From JBDSZL01 sp039925145 (lineage in GTDB: Bacteria; Acidobacteriota; Vicinamibacteria; Vicinamibacterales; SCN-69-37), in NCBI GenBank assembly GCA_039925145.1, contig JBDSZL010000006.1:1-46601 (forward strand): DNA of 46,601 nucleotides, in the 5' to 3' direction. Under the pieces are notes generated by a model that worked only from the letters and a program-made list of their open reading frames with translations, had not been told where the DNA came from and did not search any database. A program made the position numbers and the translations under genes. This document shows, one piece after another, positions 8,599-16,602 of this stretch (the stretch's first letter is position 1; each line of letters opens with the position of its first letter).

Positions 8599-11049
8599 AT
8601 GTCCGACGATCGACTCGAGAAGGCGCTGAACGAAATGAGAGACGAACCCGTCGACGCGACGAGCCTCGAAGCCGCGCGCCTACGCGTCTGGAGTGATCTG
8701 ACCACCGCCGGTGGCGGCACCTGCGCCGAGTTCCGACAGGACTTGCGCGCATACGTCCTCGAGCCTCTAGCCCCGAGCCCCGAGCCTCGAGCGTTCCGCC
8801 GTCGGGTGCTGTTGGAGGACCATCTCAGCCGGTGCACGGAGTGCCGGGCCGCGGTCGCAGAATTTCGGAATCCGGCGCGCGTGGTTGCCATGCCGCAGCG
8901 CTCCGCCGTGCGGGCGAAGCGATGGGTGAGTCTGGCCGCGGCCGCCGCCGTGATCCTGATGGTCTTGTATGCCGGACGCGAGAGGCTCGACGCGCTGATG
9001 GCTCCTGCCGGACCTCGCGCGACAGTCGTGTCCGCTGAGGGCAGCCTGTATCGCCTGGCCGGCGACGCGCTGGCACCGGGCGCGGCGATCGGCGAACGCG
9101 AGCTGGTGCGCACCGGTCCCGGCGCGCACGCCGTGTTGCGGCTTGCGGACGGTTCGACTGTCGACGTCAACGAGCGAACCGAGCTGTTCGCCACCGCGGC
9201 CTGGAGCGGGATGGCGATTCACCTCGAGCGCGGGGACGTCATCGTCACCGCCGCGAAGCAGCGCCGCGGGCACCTGCGCGTGCTGACGCGCGATTCAATC
9301 GCCTCTGTGAAGGGCACCGTGTTCGCCGTGTCCGCGGGGTTGGGCGGGTCGGTGGTCTCGGTCGTCGAAGGATCCGTGGCCGTGCGCCAGCCCGGCACCG
9401 ATGTGCTCCTCACACCTGGTGAGCAGGCGGCCTCCAACGCGGCATTCGTCAGTTCGGTTGCGCAAGCCGTCTCCTGGAGTCCCGACGCGGAACGCTACCT
9501 CGAGCTGCTCAGCTCGTTCGTGAAGATCGAACGCCAACTCGCGGAGCGGTTCACAACCGGGCACCGGACAAGCTCGGCCCTGCTGCCATATCTTCCCGGT
9601 GGTGCGTTCGCCTATGGCGCCGTGCCGAACCTTGGGGTGCGGTTTGGCGAGGCCCTGATCCTCGCCGAACAGCAGTCGTCCGAGAACGCGACGTTTGGCG
9701 CCTGGTGGAACTCTGAGACCGGTCGCGTGTTAGAGCAGATGGTGAGGCGCATTCAGTCGGTGAGTGGGATGTTGGGCGACGAGATCGTCTTCAGTGCCAG
9801 CTCGTCGGGATCCGAGCAGGTTCCGATGGTGCTCGCCCGCATCCGGCCAGGCAGCCGCGCGGAACTGGGCCGCGCCCTTGATGCGCTGTTCACAGATACG
9901 GGCGAACCGGCGCTGCCGTATTCGCTGTCCGACGAGCTGATGGTGGTCTCCAATACGCAACCACATCTGGCGTGGGCGCTCGGTCAGCTCGGACGAGGAG
10001 CCGGATCGCCGTTTTCGGCGGCGATCGGCGATCGCTACCGACGAGGTGCGGGCTGGCTCTTCGGCATCGATGCGCCCGCGATGGTCGCCATGGCGGCTGG
10101 AGCCGATGCGCCGCCGATCGAATTGGCGTCGATGATCGGGATGAAGTACGCCTTCTTCGAGCAGCGTGCTCCCGGTGGATCCGAGGAAAATGAAGTCACC
10201 CTCATGTTCGCGGGCACGCGCACCGGCATGGGATCGTGGCTGGCGGACGCCGGCTCGGGCGGCGCGGCGGAATATCTGCCTGCCGATGCGCTCCTCGCGG
10301 GTTATGCGTCGACGCGAGAGCCATCGCAGCTCTTCAACGAATTCACAGCGCTCGTCACGAAGAAGGATGAGTCGTTCGCCCGCGGGCTGGCGGATGCAGA
10401 CCAGAAGCTCGGCGCGGGTTTCATCACCAGTCTAACTGCCGCGATCGGCACGGAGGCGGCTGTGGCGGTGAGCGGCGTGTCCGTCACCGGTCCCAGGTGG
10501 GTCATGGCGGCCTGGGCGTACAACCCCTCGGTCATCGACAGCTCAGTACAGAGGTTCGTCGACACGATCAATGCAGAGCTTGCGCCCGACCAGCAGGAGA
10601 AGCGCGTCAGCGTCGGACAGGAGAACGCGGGTGGTCGGACTTGGAACACGTTGACGGGCGGGGCTCTGCCATTGGGCGTGACCTGGACGTACGATCGCGG
10701 CTACCTGATCGCGGCGTCCGATCGCGCGAGTGCGGAGCGTGCAATTGCCACGCGCAACAACGGATCGCCGCTGGTGTGGACGCAGGAGTTTTGCGCGCAG
10801 TTGCCCGTTTCGGCTGGGCTGCACCCGTCGGCATTCGTCTGGCTCAACACGAAGGGCGCACTCGCGCAGTTCTCCACGCTGGCGCCGAGTCCGGCCATGG
10901 CCAGGCTGCTCTCCGAGCGCGACCCCATGCTGGTCGTCTTCGACGTGAAGCCTGATCAAATTCACGCGGCCAGCCGGACGCGTCTCTCGGGCGTCATTCT
11001 GGACGCGATGGCACTCGGGACGCTGCAGTCCGCGACCGTGGTCCAATGA
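8599..11049 (+). CDS. Zinc-finger anti-sigma / FecR / DUF3352-like membrane regulator
   Basis: An 816-residue protein and the probable partner of the preceding ECF sigma factor. Residues 1-90 hold a cytoplasmic zinc-binding anti-sigma (ZAS) pattern with Cys42, His75, Cys79 and Cys82 (HLSRCTEC). One transmembrane helix follows at about 109-125. A FecR domain spans about 139-290 (AEGSLYRLAGD, LADGSTVDVNERTEL, IASVKGTVFAVS, VVEGSVAV, LTPGEQA). The long C-terminal region (about 300-800; LPADALLAGYAS, then DRGYLIAASDRASAERAIA) resembles DUF3352-type periplasmic proteins. The inferred role is sensing in the periplasm and release of the sigma factor. Start choice: ATG 8599, nine bases after GGAG; an upstream in-frame ATG at 8584 has no such site. 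The next gene starts 5 bp after the stop. The C-terminal family call is less certain than the rest. Confidence 0.82.
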   Translation: MSDDRLEKALNEMRDEPVDATSLEAARLRVWSDLTTAGGGTCAEFRQDLRAYVLEPLAPSPEPRAFRRRVLLEDHLSRCTECRAAVAEFRNPARVVAMPQRSAVRAKRWVSLAAAAAVILMVLYAGRERLDALMAPAGPRATVVSAEGSLYRLAGDALAPGAAIGERELVRTGPGAHAVLRLADGSTVDVNERTELFATAAWSGMAIHLERGDVIVTAAKQRRGHLRVLTRDSIASVKGTVFAVSAGLGGSVVSVVEGSVAVRQPGTDVLLTPGEQAASNAAFVSSVAQAVSWSPDAERYLELLSSFVKIERQLAERFTTGHRTSSALLPYLPGGAFAYGAVPNLGVRFGEALILAEQQSSENATFGAWWNSETGRVLEQMVRRIQSVSGMLGDEIVFSASSSGSEQVPMVLARIRPGSRAELGRALDALFTDTGEPALPYSLSDELMVVSNTQPHLAWALGQLGRGAGSPFSAAIGDRYRRGAGWLFGIDAPAMVAMAAGADAPPIELASMIGMKYAFFEQRAPGGSEENEVTLMFAGTRTGMGSWLADAGSGGAAEYLPADALLAGYASTREPSQLFNEFTALVTKKDESFARGLADADQKLGAGFITSLTAAIGTEAAVAVSGVSVTGPRWVMAAWAYNPSVIDSSVQRFVDTINAELAPDQQEKRVSVGQENAGGRTWNTLTGGALPLGVTWTYDRGYLIAASDRASAERAIATRNNGSPLVWTQEFCAQLPVSAGLHPSAFVWLNTKGALAQFSTLAPSPAMARLLSERDPMLVVFDVKPDQIHAASRTRLSGVILDAMALGTLQSATVVQ

Positions 11050-11053
11050 TGTC

Positions 11054-12034
11054 GTGAGCACCGTCCCGGTCATCGAGCTCGAGAACCTGAAGGTCAAGCT
11101 GGGGCGGCGGGAGATCCTGCGCGGGATCACCTGCCGCCTTGGCGCGTCCGGCACCGGCAAGGCCGTGGGACTGCTGGGCCCGAACGGGGCGGGCAAGTCC
11201 ACGCTGATCCAGACGCTGCTTGGCTTCCTCCGTCCAAGCGCCGGGCACGCCCGCATCCTCGGGTTCGATTGTCGGCGCAGCATGAGTGAGGTTCGGTCGC
11301 GCGTTGGGTACATGCCCGAGAACGACTCGTTCATCGGCGACATGACGGCCGTCGCCTTCGTGCGCCAGATGGCCGAGCTCTCCGGACTGCCTCCCGAAGC
11401 CGCGCTCGAGAAGGCACACGAGGTGCTGTTCCACGTCGGACTCGGAGAGGCGCGCTATCGGGAACTGCGCACGTATTCCTACGGCATGAAGCAGATGGCG
11501 AAGCTTGCGCAGGCCATTGTGCACGGACCCGAACTGGTCGTGCTGGACGAACCGACCAACGGCCTCGACCCCGCCGCGCGCCGACGCATGCTCACACTCA
11601 TCTGCGACATGAAAGAGGGACAGGGCATGAGCGTCCTGATCTGCTCCCACCTGCTGCGCGACATCGAACAGGTCTGCGACGAAGTGGTGATCCTGAAGGA
11701 CGGCGCCATCGCCCACCACTGCAATCTCGAGGCGGATCGGCAGTCGAACCGGCGGTTTGTCGAGCTCGAGGTGAGTGGCGACGATGGGGAATTGCGCGCG
11801 GCATTGCCGGAGATCGGGGCCGACGGCGTATCAGAGGGCGGCGGTCGCTGGCGCATCGTGCTGCCGGCGGGCGTGGAGCTCGAGGCGATCTGGGGACTCG
11901 CCGCGCGGCAGCATCTGCTCGTGCGGAAGCTCACGCACAGGCGAGACACGCTCGAGGACATTTTCTTGAAGGCGATGGGCCATCTGACGCAGACGCCTCG
12001 GGACACTGCGCCGCAGGAGATCGGGCAGGCCTGA
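11054..12034 (+). CDS. ABC transporter ATP-binding protein (first of two)
   Basis: A 326-residue ATPase of the ABC-2/CcmA-type exporter class. The nucleotide-binding domain covers about residues 5-230: Walker A GPNGAGKST, the signature region YSYGMKQ (Y-S-Y-G in place of the common L-S-G-G), Walker B LVVLDEPTNGLDP and a switch histidine in ICSHLL. The last 90 residues form an accessory C-terminal domain common in this class. The start is GTG at 11054, because the ATG at 11046 meets a stop in two codons. It lies 5 bp after the FecR-type gene and 17 bp before the first permease, so translational coupling is likely. It should power the permease at 12052 or form a heterodimer with the ATPase at 12909. 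Confidence 0.95.
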   Translation: MSTVPVIELENLKVKLGRREILRGITCRLGASGTGKAVGLLGPNGAGKSTLIQTLLGFLRPSAGHARILGFDCRRSMSEVRSRVGYMPENDSFIGDMTAVAFVRQMAELSGLPPEAALEKAHEVLFHVGLGEARYRELRTYSYGMKQMAKLAQAIVHGPELVVLDEPTNGLDPAARRRMLTLICDMKEGQGMSVLICSHLLRDIEQVCDEVVILKDGAIAHHCNLEADRQSNRRFVELEVSGDDGELRAALPEIGADGVSEGGGRWRIVLPAGVELEAIWGLAARQHLLVRKLTHRRDTLEDIFLKAMGHLTQTPRDTAPQEIGQA

Positions 12035-12051
12035 CGGCCAGCGAGACTCCC

Positions 12052-12912
12052 ATGGCAGTGTACAAACGCGGCTACCAGCGATATCGCGGACCTCTCACGG
12101 GGCGATGGGCCAGGTTCATGGTGCTCCCCCGCAGCGCGTGGCGAAGACTCTACGAACAGCGCCTCGTGCTGGCGCTCACGATTCTCGCGTTCGTGTGGCC
12201 GATCGGGTGCGCCGTCTTCATCTACCTCACCAACCACGCATCGCTCCTTCAGGGACTCGATCCGGAGTTCCGTAAGTTCATCCAGGTCGACGGCAGCTTC
12301 TTCGTCGTGTTCATGTACGTGCAGGCCGGGTTCGCGGCGTTCCTGGCGGCACTCGCAGGGCCCGGGTTGCTTGCGCCCGATCTCGCGAACAACGCGCTTC
12401 CGCTCTATTTCAGCCGGCCGCTGACGCGCTGGAGCTACGCACTGGCGCGGCTGACCGTGCTCGTCGGCATGCTGTCGATCGTCACATGGGTTCCGGGCGT
12501 GCTCTTGTTTGCGCTGCAGGTGGGACTCGCCGGTGTCGGGTGGTTCCGCGCGAACTGGACGATGGGTGCGGGCCTGGTCAGCGGGTTGTTTCTCTGGCTG
12601 CTGGTCCTCGGCCTCGTGGCCATGGCCAGTTCCGCATACGTGAAGTGGAGGGTCGTCGCGGCCGGGGTCACGCTTGCGTTCTTCTTTATTCTGAGTGGCG
12701 TGGCGGCGATGATCGACAACGTCTTCCGCGTGACTTGGGGACACATCATCGATCCAGGCTGGGCGGTCAACCAGATCTGGTGCGCGCTGCTCGGTGTCGA
12801 TCCGCCCAAAGGTCCCGGCGCCGGTGCCTCGGCTGCGGCGCTCGCGGTGCTCGTCATGCTGCTGGTGGTGGTGATCGAGCGCAAGCTGCGCCCGGTGGAG
12901 ATCGTTCGATGA
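12052..12912 (+). CDS. ABC transporter permease (ABC-2 type, first of two)
   Basis: A 286-residue inner-membrane protein with about six hydrophobic helices (around residues 38-58, 84-106, 130-155, 165-195, 205-225 and 262-282), typical of an ABC-2 family permease. The FSRPLTRWSYALARL segment after the second helix is the conserved motif that positions the coupling helix. The N-terminus (YKRGYQRYRGPLTGRWARF) resembles other permeases encoded beside CcmA-like ATPases. Its stop TGA overlaps the ATG of the second ATPase, showing co-expression. The substrate cannot be read from sequence. Confidence 0.9.
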   Translation: MAVYKRGYQRYRGPLTGRWARFMVLPRSAWRRLYEQRLVLALTILAFVWPIGCAVFIYLTNHASLLQGLDPEFRKFIQVDGSFFVVFMYVQAGFAAFLAALAGPGLLAPDLANNALPLYFSRPLTRWSYALARLTVLVGMLSIVTWVPGVLLFALQVGLAGVGWFRANWTMGAGLVSGLFLWLLVLGLVAMASSAYVKWRVVAAGVTLAFFFILSGVAAMIDNVFRVTWGHIIDPGWAVNQIWCALLGVDPPKGPGAGASAAALAVLVMLLVVVIERKLRPVEIVR

Positions 12913-13874
12913 GCTCGCCGTTGCCGCGAAGCGGCTTCGGCGGGGCGCAGCCCCCCGGAGTGATCTTCGAAGGGGTCTCCAAGTTCTACGGCGAGGTACT
13001 CGGCGTCAACCGCGTCACGCTGAACATTCCCCCTGGGATCACGAGCCTGGTCGGGCCAAACGGATCGGGGAAGACGACGATCATGAATCTCATGACGGGG
13101 CTGATCCACCCCGATCGCGGCCGCATCCTCATGCGTGGCATCTCGCCGCACCATCCCGAAGCGCTGATGCGTATCACTGGATACGCGACGCAGTACGACA
13201 CGGCGCCGCGTTGGGCCACCGGGTTCACCTTTATTACGACCGGGCTGCTGCTCTTTGGCTTCTCGAGAACGGAGGCCGAGAAGAAGGCATGGAAGGCGCT
13301 CGAGCGTGTCGGCCTCACCGATGCGGCGACGCGCAAGGTCGGATCGTATTCCAAGGGGATGCGCCAGCGCGTGCGGCTGGCACAGGCGATCGCGCACGAT
13401 CCCGAGCTGCTGATCCTCGACGAACCGCTGAACGGCCTCGACCCGCTGGTTCGGGCGGAGACAATCGCGCTCTTCCGAACCTGCGCGGCTGCGGGAAAGC
13501 ACGTCATCTTGTCGAGCCACGTCCTCCAGGAGGTGGACTTGATCAGCGACCAGGTCGTCCTCATTTCCAACGGGATGATCGTCGCCGAGGGCTCGATCCG
13601 CGACGTGCGTGACGAGATCCACGAGCACCCCACACAGTTCATCGTCAGATGCCACAACGCATCGGCGGTGGCGGCACGTCTGTTCAGCGAAGACCACATC
13701 ACCGAGATCCGGCTGACCGACGACCGGATGGGGCTCCTGTTGATGACCCGAGACCGCGATGCATTCGCACGCGCCCTCGGACAGATTGCGCTCGACGGCT
13801 TTCGCGTCGAAGCGGTCGTGCCCGCCGATGAGAACGTCGACGCCCTATACGGGTATCTGATTGGAGGTCAGTAG
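12909..13874 (+). CDS. ABC transporter ATP-binding protein (second of two)
   Basis: A 321-residue ATPase with Walker A GPNGSGKTT, signature YSKGMRQR, Walker B LLILDEPLNGLDP and the switch histidine in LSSHVL, plus a C-terminal accessory domain from about residue 225. The ATG at 12909 overlaps the preceding TGA. The first 17 residues are encoded by two small GC hairpins (12924-12954), look like captured spacer sequence, and precede the conserved start of the fold (VIFEGVSKFYG). A GTG at 12960 could be used instead but lacks a well-spaced ribosome site. The next gene's ribosome site GGAGG (13863-13867) lies inside this gene's last codons. Confidence 0.94.
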   Translation: MSSPLPRSGFGGAQPPGVIFEGVSKFYGEVLGVNRVTLNIPPGITSLVGPNGSGKTTIMNLMTGLIHPDRGRILMRGISPHHPEALMRITGYATQYDTAPRWATGFTFITTGLLLFGFSRTEAEKKAWKALERVGLTDAATRKVGSYSKGMRQRVRLAQAIAHDPELLILDEPLNGLDPLVRAETIALFRTCAAAGKHVILSSHVLQEVDLISDQVVLISNGMIVAEGSIRDVRDEIHEHPTQFIVRCHNASAVAARLFSEDHITEIRLTDDRMGLLLMTRDRDAFARALGQIALDGFRVEAVVPADENVDALYGYLIGGQ

Positions 13875-13875
13875 C

Positions 13876-15414
13876 GTGAGCGTCTCCTTCTCCGGACGCG
13901 CGCGGCAAGCGTGGGCGATCGCCAGGGTCGAGTTGCGTCGTGTCTTCTTCGCCAAGCGTGGGTTGTGGGTGTACGGGCTGGCGCTCCTGCCCGCGGTGAT
14001 CTTCTTCGGTCACGGCGTGGATGCGAAGATGCGGAGTGAACGGCTCGCCCGGCGCGGCATTACGAGCGCCCCTCTCATGGAGACCGCGCGCGAGGGAGAC
14101 GCCGTTGCGGACGTCAAGGCTCGGCTTGGCAAGCCTGCGGAGGAACGCTGGTCCGTGGGGAGCCAGCAGGTGCGTCAACACACCGGAACGGCGGGGACGA
14201 CCACGCATGTGATCGAGCCGGTCGTCGAGGCCCGCTTCGTCCGATTGAACATCAGTCAGCCTTCGTTCAACGGCAACCACGTCGCGCGGATCTACGAGTT
14301 CGAGGTGTACGCGCCTGATAGCCCGCAAAACCTGGCACTCAACCAGCCTGTCACGAGCAGCATTCCCTGCCAGCCGGATCGTGGGCCAGAGAAGGCCGTC
14401 AACGGCAGCGTCGCGGGAGGAGAGGCCGACAGTTGGTGCTCAGGAGACTATCCGCAGTTCCTGCAGGTGGATCTGGGCGCGATTCGTGCGGTGAAGCGTT
14501 TCGTCGTGAAACACGCGAGCGCCGGCGGAGAAAGCGACGAGTTGGACAGCCGCCAGTTCAACATCCAGGTGAGCCTGGACGCAAAGACTTTTACCAGGGT
14601 GGAGACCTCGAGCGGCACCGGATACGTCGAGGAGCGGACCGAGTATCGCCGGCTCATCTACTTCGATGGGCGACGCCAGGCGAGTCTGCAATTCGTCGAC
14701 GGAAGGCTGCACGACAGAAACATCGCCCCGGTGCTGGACTTCGAAGAAGATCGCGCCATTTTCGCGGGTGTCTTCCAGTTCTTCTACCTGCGGCTGGCGA
14801 TTTTCTTCGGCTGCCTCGGCATGTTCATGTATCTGTTCCGCGGCGAGATGGCCAATCGCACGCTGCACTACTGGCTGCTCGCGCCGGCGCGGCGCGAGGT
14901 GCTGCTCGCCGGTAAGTTCATGGCCGGGCTCATCGCGTCGATCGCGATTTTTGGTGGCGGCGCGCTGCTCGCGTTTGCCGCGCTCATGTGGCCGCACGAT
15001 CCGCTGGAAGTGCAGATCTACTGGAACGCCGGCGGCATGGCGCACGCCTTCTGGTATGCCGCAGCAGCCGCGCTCGGGTGCGTCGGTTATGGCAGCGTGT
15101 TTCTCGCGGCGGGGTTGTACGTGCGCAATCCCATCATCCCGGCGGCAGTGCTACTGCTCTGGGAGTCTGCGCAGGGGATCCTGCCGCAGGTTCTTCAGAA
15201 GATCAGCATCCTCTATTACCTGCAATCGCTCTGCCCCGTGCCCGCGCCGATCGACGATGACGTGCCGACGGTGATCCGGCTGCTGGCGGCGCCCGTCGTG
15301 CCCGCCTCACGCCCCGCAGCGATTCTCGGTCTGCTGCTGCTGACCGCGTTCGTACTCTGGGTTGCCGCACGCGCGGTTCGGCGGCTGCAAATTTCGTATG
15401 GGGCCGAGGGGTGA
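13876..15414 (+). CDS. ABC transporter permease with discoidin (F5/8 type C) domain in its extracytoplasmic loop
   Basis: A 512-residue permease with an unusual build. The first transmembrane helix (about 32-46) is followed by a loop of about 250 residues. That loop contains a discoidin-like tail (about 119-146; ARFVRLNIS, then ARIYEFEVY) and then a discoidin domain (about 151-245; NLALNQPVTSS, a Trp at about 187, FLQVDLGAIRAVKRFVV, FNIQVSLDAKTF). Membrane helices resume at about 300, with the ABC-2 segment NRTLHYWLLAPARREVLLAGKF and five further hydrophobic helices. Discoidin domains usually bind carbohydrate or lipid surfaces, so the loop probably recognises an envelope or cargo glycan; that is inference. 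Start GTG 13876 was chosen because GGAGG lies 8 bp upstream; an in-frame TTG at 13861 is possible. Last gene of the cluster. Confidence 0.88.
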   Translation: MSVSFSGRARQAWAIARVELRRVFFAKRGLWVYGLALLPAVIFFGHGVDAKMRSERLARRGITSAPLMETAREGDAVADVKARLGKPAEERWSVGSQQVRQHTGTAGTTTHVIEPVVEARFVRLNISQPSFNGNHVARIYEFEVYAPDSPQNLALNQPVTSSIPCQPDRGPEKAVNGSVAGGEADSWCSGDYPQFLQVDLGAIRAVKRFVVKHASAGGESDELDSRQFNIQVSLDAKTFTRVETSSGTGYVEERTEYRRLIYFDGRRQASLQFVDGRLHDRNIAPVLDFEEDRAIFAGVFQFFYLRLAIFFGCLGMFMYLFRGEMANRTLHYWLLAPARREVLLAGKFMAGLIASIAIFGGGALLAFAALMWPHDPLEVQIYWNAGGMAHAFWYAAAAALGCVGYGSVFLAAGLYVRNPIIPAAVLLLWESAQGILPQVLQKISILYYLQSLCPVPAPIDDDVPTVIRLLAAPVVPASRPAAILGLLLLTAFVLWVAARAVRRLQISYGAEG

Positions 15415-15483
15415 GTCAAGACCACCTTTGAGCTCCGCGACGACGTGGCGGCTCAGCCGTCGCCTGTCAGCTCGCGCACGATC

Positions 15484-15524
15484 AAAAGAAAGGGGCGGTG
15501 ATGCGCCGAAGGGCACCACCGCCC
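15484..15524 (-). terminator. Probable intrinsic terminator, minus strand
   Basis: Reading the minus strand, a stem GGGCGGTGGTGC / GCATCACCGCCC (12 bp with one mismatch, 8-nt loop) is followed by CTTTCTTTTG. This fits an intrinsic terminator for a minus-strand gene ending at 15559. It could also work weakly for the plus-strand ABC operon ending at 15414, but the T-run is on the minus side only. Confidence 0.65.
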
Positions 15525-15558
15525 GGAGACCGCACGACCGCGATGCGGCCGCACGCAA

Positions 15559-15663
15559 TCAGTTGAAGCGGAACTTGCCGACAAGCTCGAACGCGAACTC
15601 CTTCGACTTCGAGGTCGTGCCCTCGTCCGAGATGTTCCGGAGGATACGAAGCATTAGCGACAT
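15559..15663 (-). pseudogene. Chimeric fragment: ADOP-type start fused to the C-terminal tail of another protein
   Basis: A 34-codon frame. Its first eight residues (MSLMLRIL) come from the dispersed repeat at 15648-15732. The remaining 26 residues (DEGTTSKSKEFAFELVG, ending KFRFN) look like the C-terminus of a different gene; the aromatic end resembles the last strand of an outer-membrane protein. It is followed by a terminator, which suggests the tail belonged to a once complete minus-strand gene whose 5' part has been replaced. The family of the tail is not recognised. Probably not functional. Confidence 0.5.
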
Positions 15664-15732
15664 AAGCGGCCTTCTCAGACATTCGCCCCGGTGGGTGCCC
15701 CCTTCCCCGGTCCCTCGCTCTCTCTGACACAG
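15648..15732 (-). repeat. Dispersed 85-bp repeat, copy A
   Basis: From GAAGCATTAGCGACATAAGC at the left to CTCTCTCTGACACAG at the right, this is nearly identical to 26783-26868, with a few substitutions and one extra base there. On the minus strand it carries GAGAAGG, six bases, then ATGTCGCTAATGCTTC, that is a ribosome site and the start MSLMLRIL. A 31-bp partial copy precedes a broken ADOP permease at 19430-19460 in the same orientation, so the repeat is probably the leader and start of ADOP genes. Here it separates two gene fragments. Confidence 0.75.
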
Positions 15733-16431
15733 AACCGCCGTGACATCGTCGAGCGCGTCATTGCTGAGAAGGCAGATATCGGGTCCGTCTGGGACGGTGA
15801 CGCGGACCGCTGCTTCTTCATCGACGGCAGCGGCGAGTTCATCGCGGGCGATTTCATCACCGCGCTGCTCGCCGAGGCGGCGCTCATCAAGTCGCCCGGC
15901 GAGAAGGTGATCTACGACGTGCGCGCCAGCTACGCGGTAAAAGATGTCGTGGCGCGCTACGGCGGCACGGCGCTCATGAATCGCGTGGGGCACGCCTTCA
16001 TCAAGGGCCGCATGCGTGAGGAGAACGCGATCTTCGGCGGCGAAGTCACCGGCCATTACTACTTCAGGGACTTCTACTACGCTGACAACGGCTTCATTCC
16101 GGCACTGTTGATCCTCGAGCTGATGTCGAAGAAGGGCCAGACGCTGCGCGAACTGCTGACACCCCTCCGCGAGAAGTACTTCATCTCAGGCGAGATCAAC
16201 ACGAAGGTGAGTGACGCGTCGGTCGTCGACACGCGACTCGAGGCGCTCGCCACCAATTACGCCGACGGGCACACGTACATGCTGGACGGATTTTCGGTCG
16301 AGTATCCCGACTGGCATTTCAACGTGCGCGGCTCCAATACCGAACCACTGTTGCGCCTGAACCTCGAAGCGATCACACCCGAGCTCATGGCGCAGAAGCG
16401 GGATGAAGTGCTCGGGGTGATTCGAGGCTGA
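15733..16431 (+). pseudogene. Phosphomannomutase/phosphoglucomutase, C-terminal half only
   Basis: About 232 codons matching the second half of an alpha-D-phosphohexomutase: the metal-binding loop DGDADR (near 15795), the sugar-binding GGEVTGHYYF loop, and the C-terminal phosphate-binding RGSNTEPLLRLNLEA. The N-terminal domain with the phosphoserine loop is absent, so the enzyme could not work alone. Coding similarity begins exactly at the right edge of repeat copy A (NRRDIVERVIAEKADIG). The frame borrows ATG 15691 from inside the repeat, giving 14 foreign residues. This indicates truncation by recombination at the repeat, not a natural short protein. An assembly join is an alternative explanation. 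Confidence 0.85.
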
Positions 16432-16479
16432 CTACGGGCTACGGGCGACAGACTACAGACGGCGGGCTACGGGCCACGA
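16429..16479. repeat. Low-complexity CTACGGGC-type intergenic repeat
   Basis: Iterations of GACTACGGGC and GGGCTACGGG with small variations, starting at the mutase stop. A non-coding spacer; no function is visible. It precedes the next gene by about 120 bp, together with an imperfect hairpin (GCGGGC/TTA/GCCC...CCGC) at 16536-16552. Confidence 0.6.
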
Positions 16480-16602
16480 AGTGCAACGGCCCGAGTCGTG
16501 AGCCTTGAGCCTTTGGTATCATCGTCCGACGAAAGCGGGCTTAGCCCCCCCGCAGGTCCTTCGTTTGCGCCTCGAGGGTGGTTTTCCCTAGAATGCACGC
16601 CG

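Noticed and set aside
7974..9194. Long minus-strand ORF across the sigma and anti-sigma genes
   Set aside because: Arg/Ser-rich antisense frame typical of high-GC DNA; the plus strand has clear domains.
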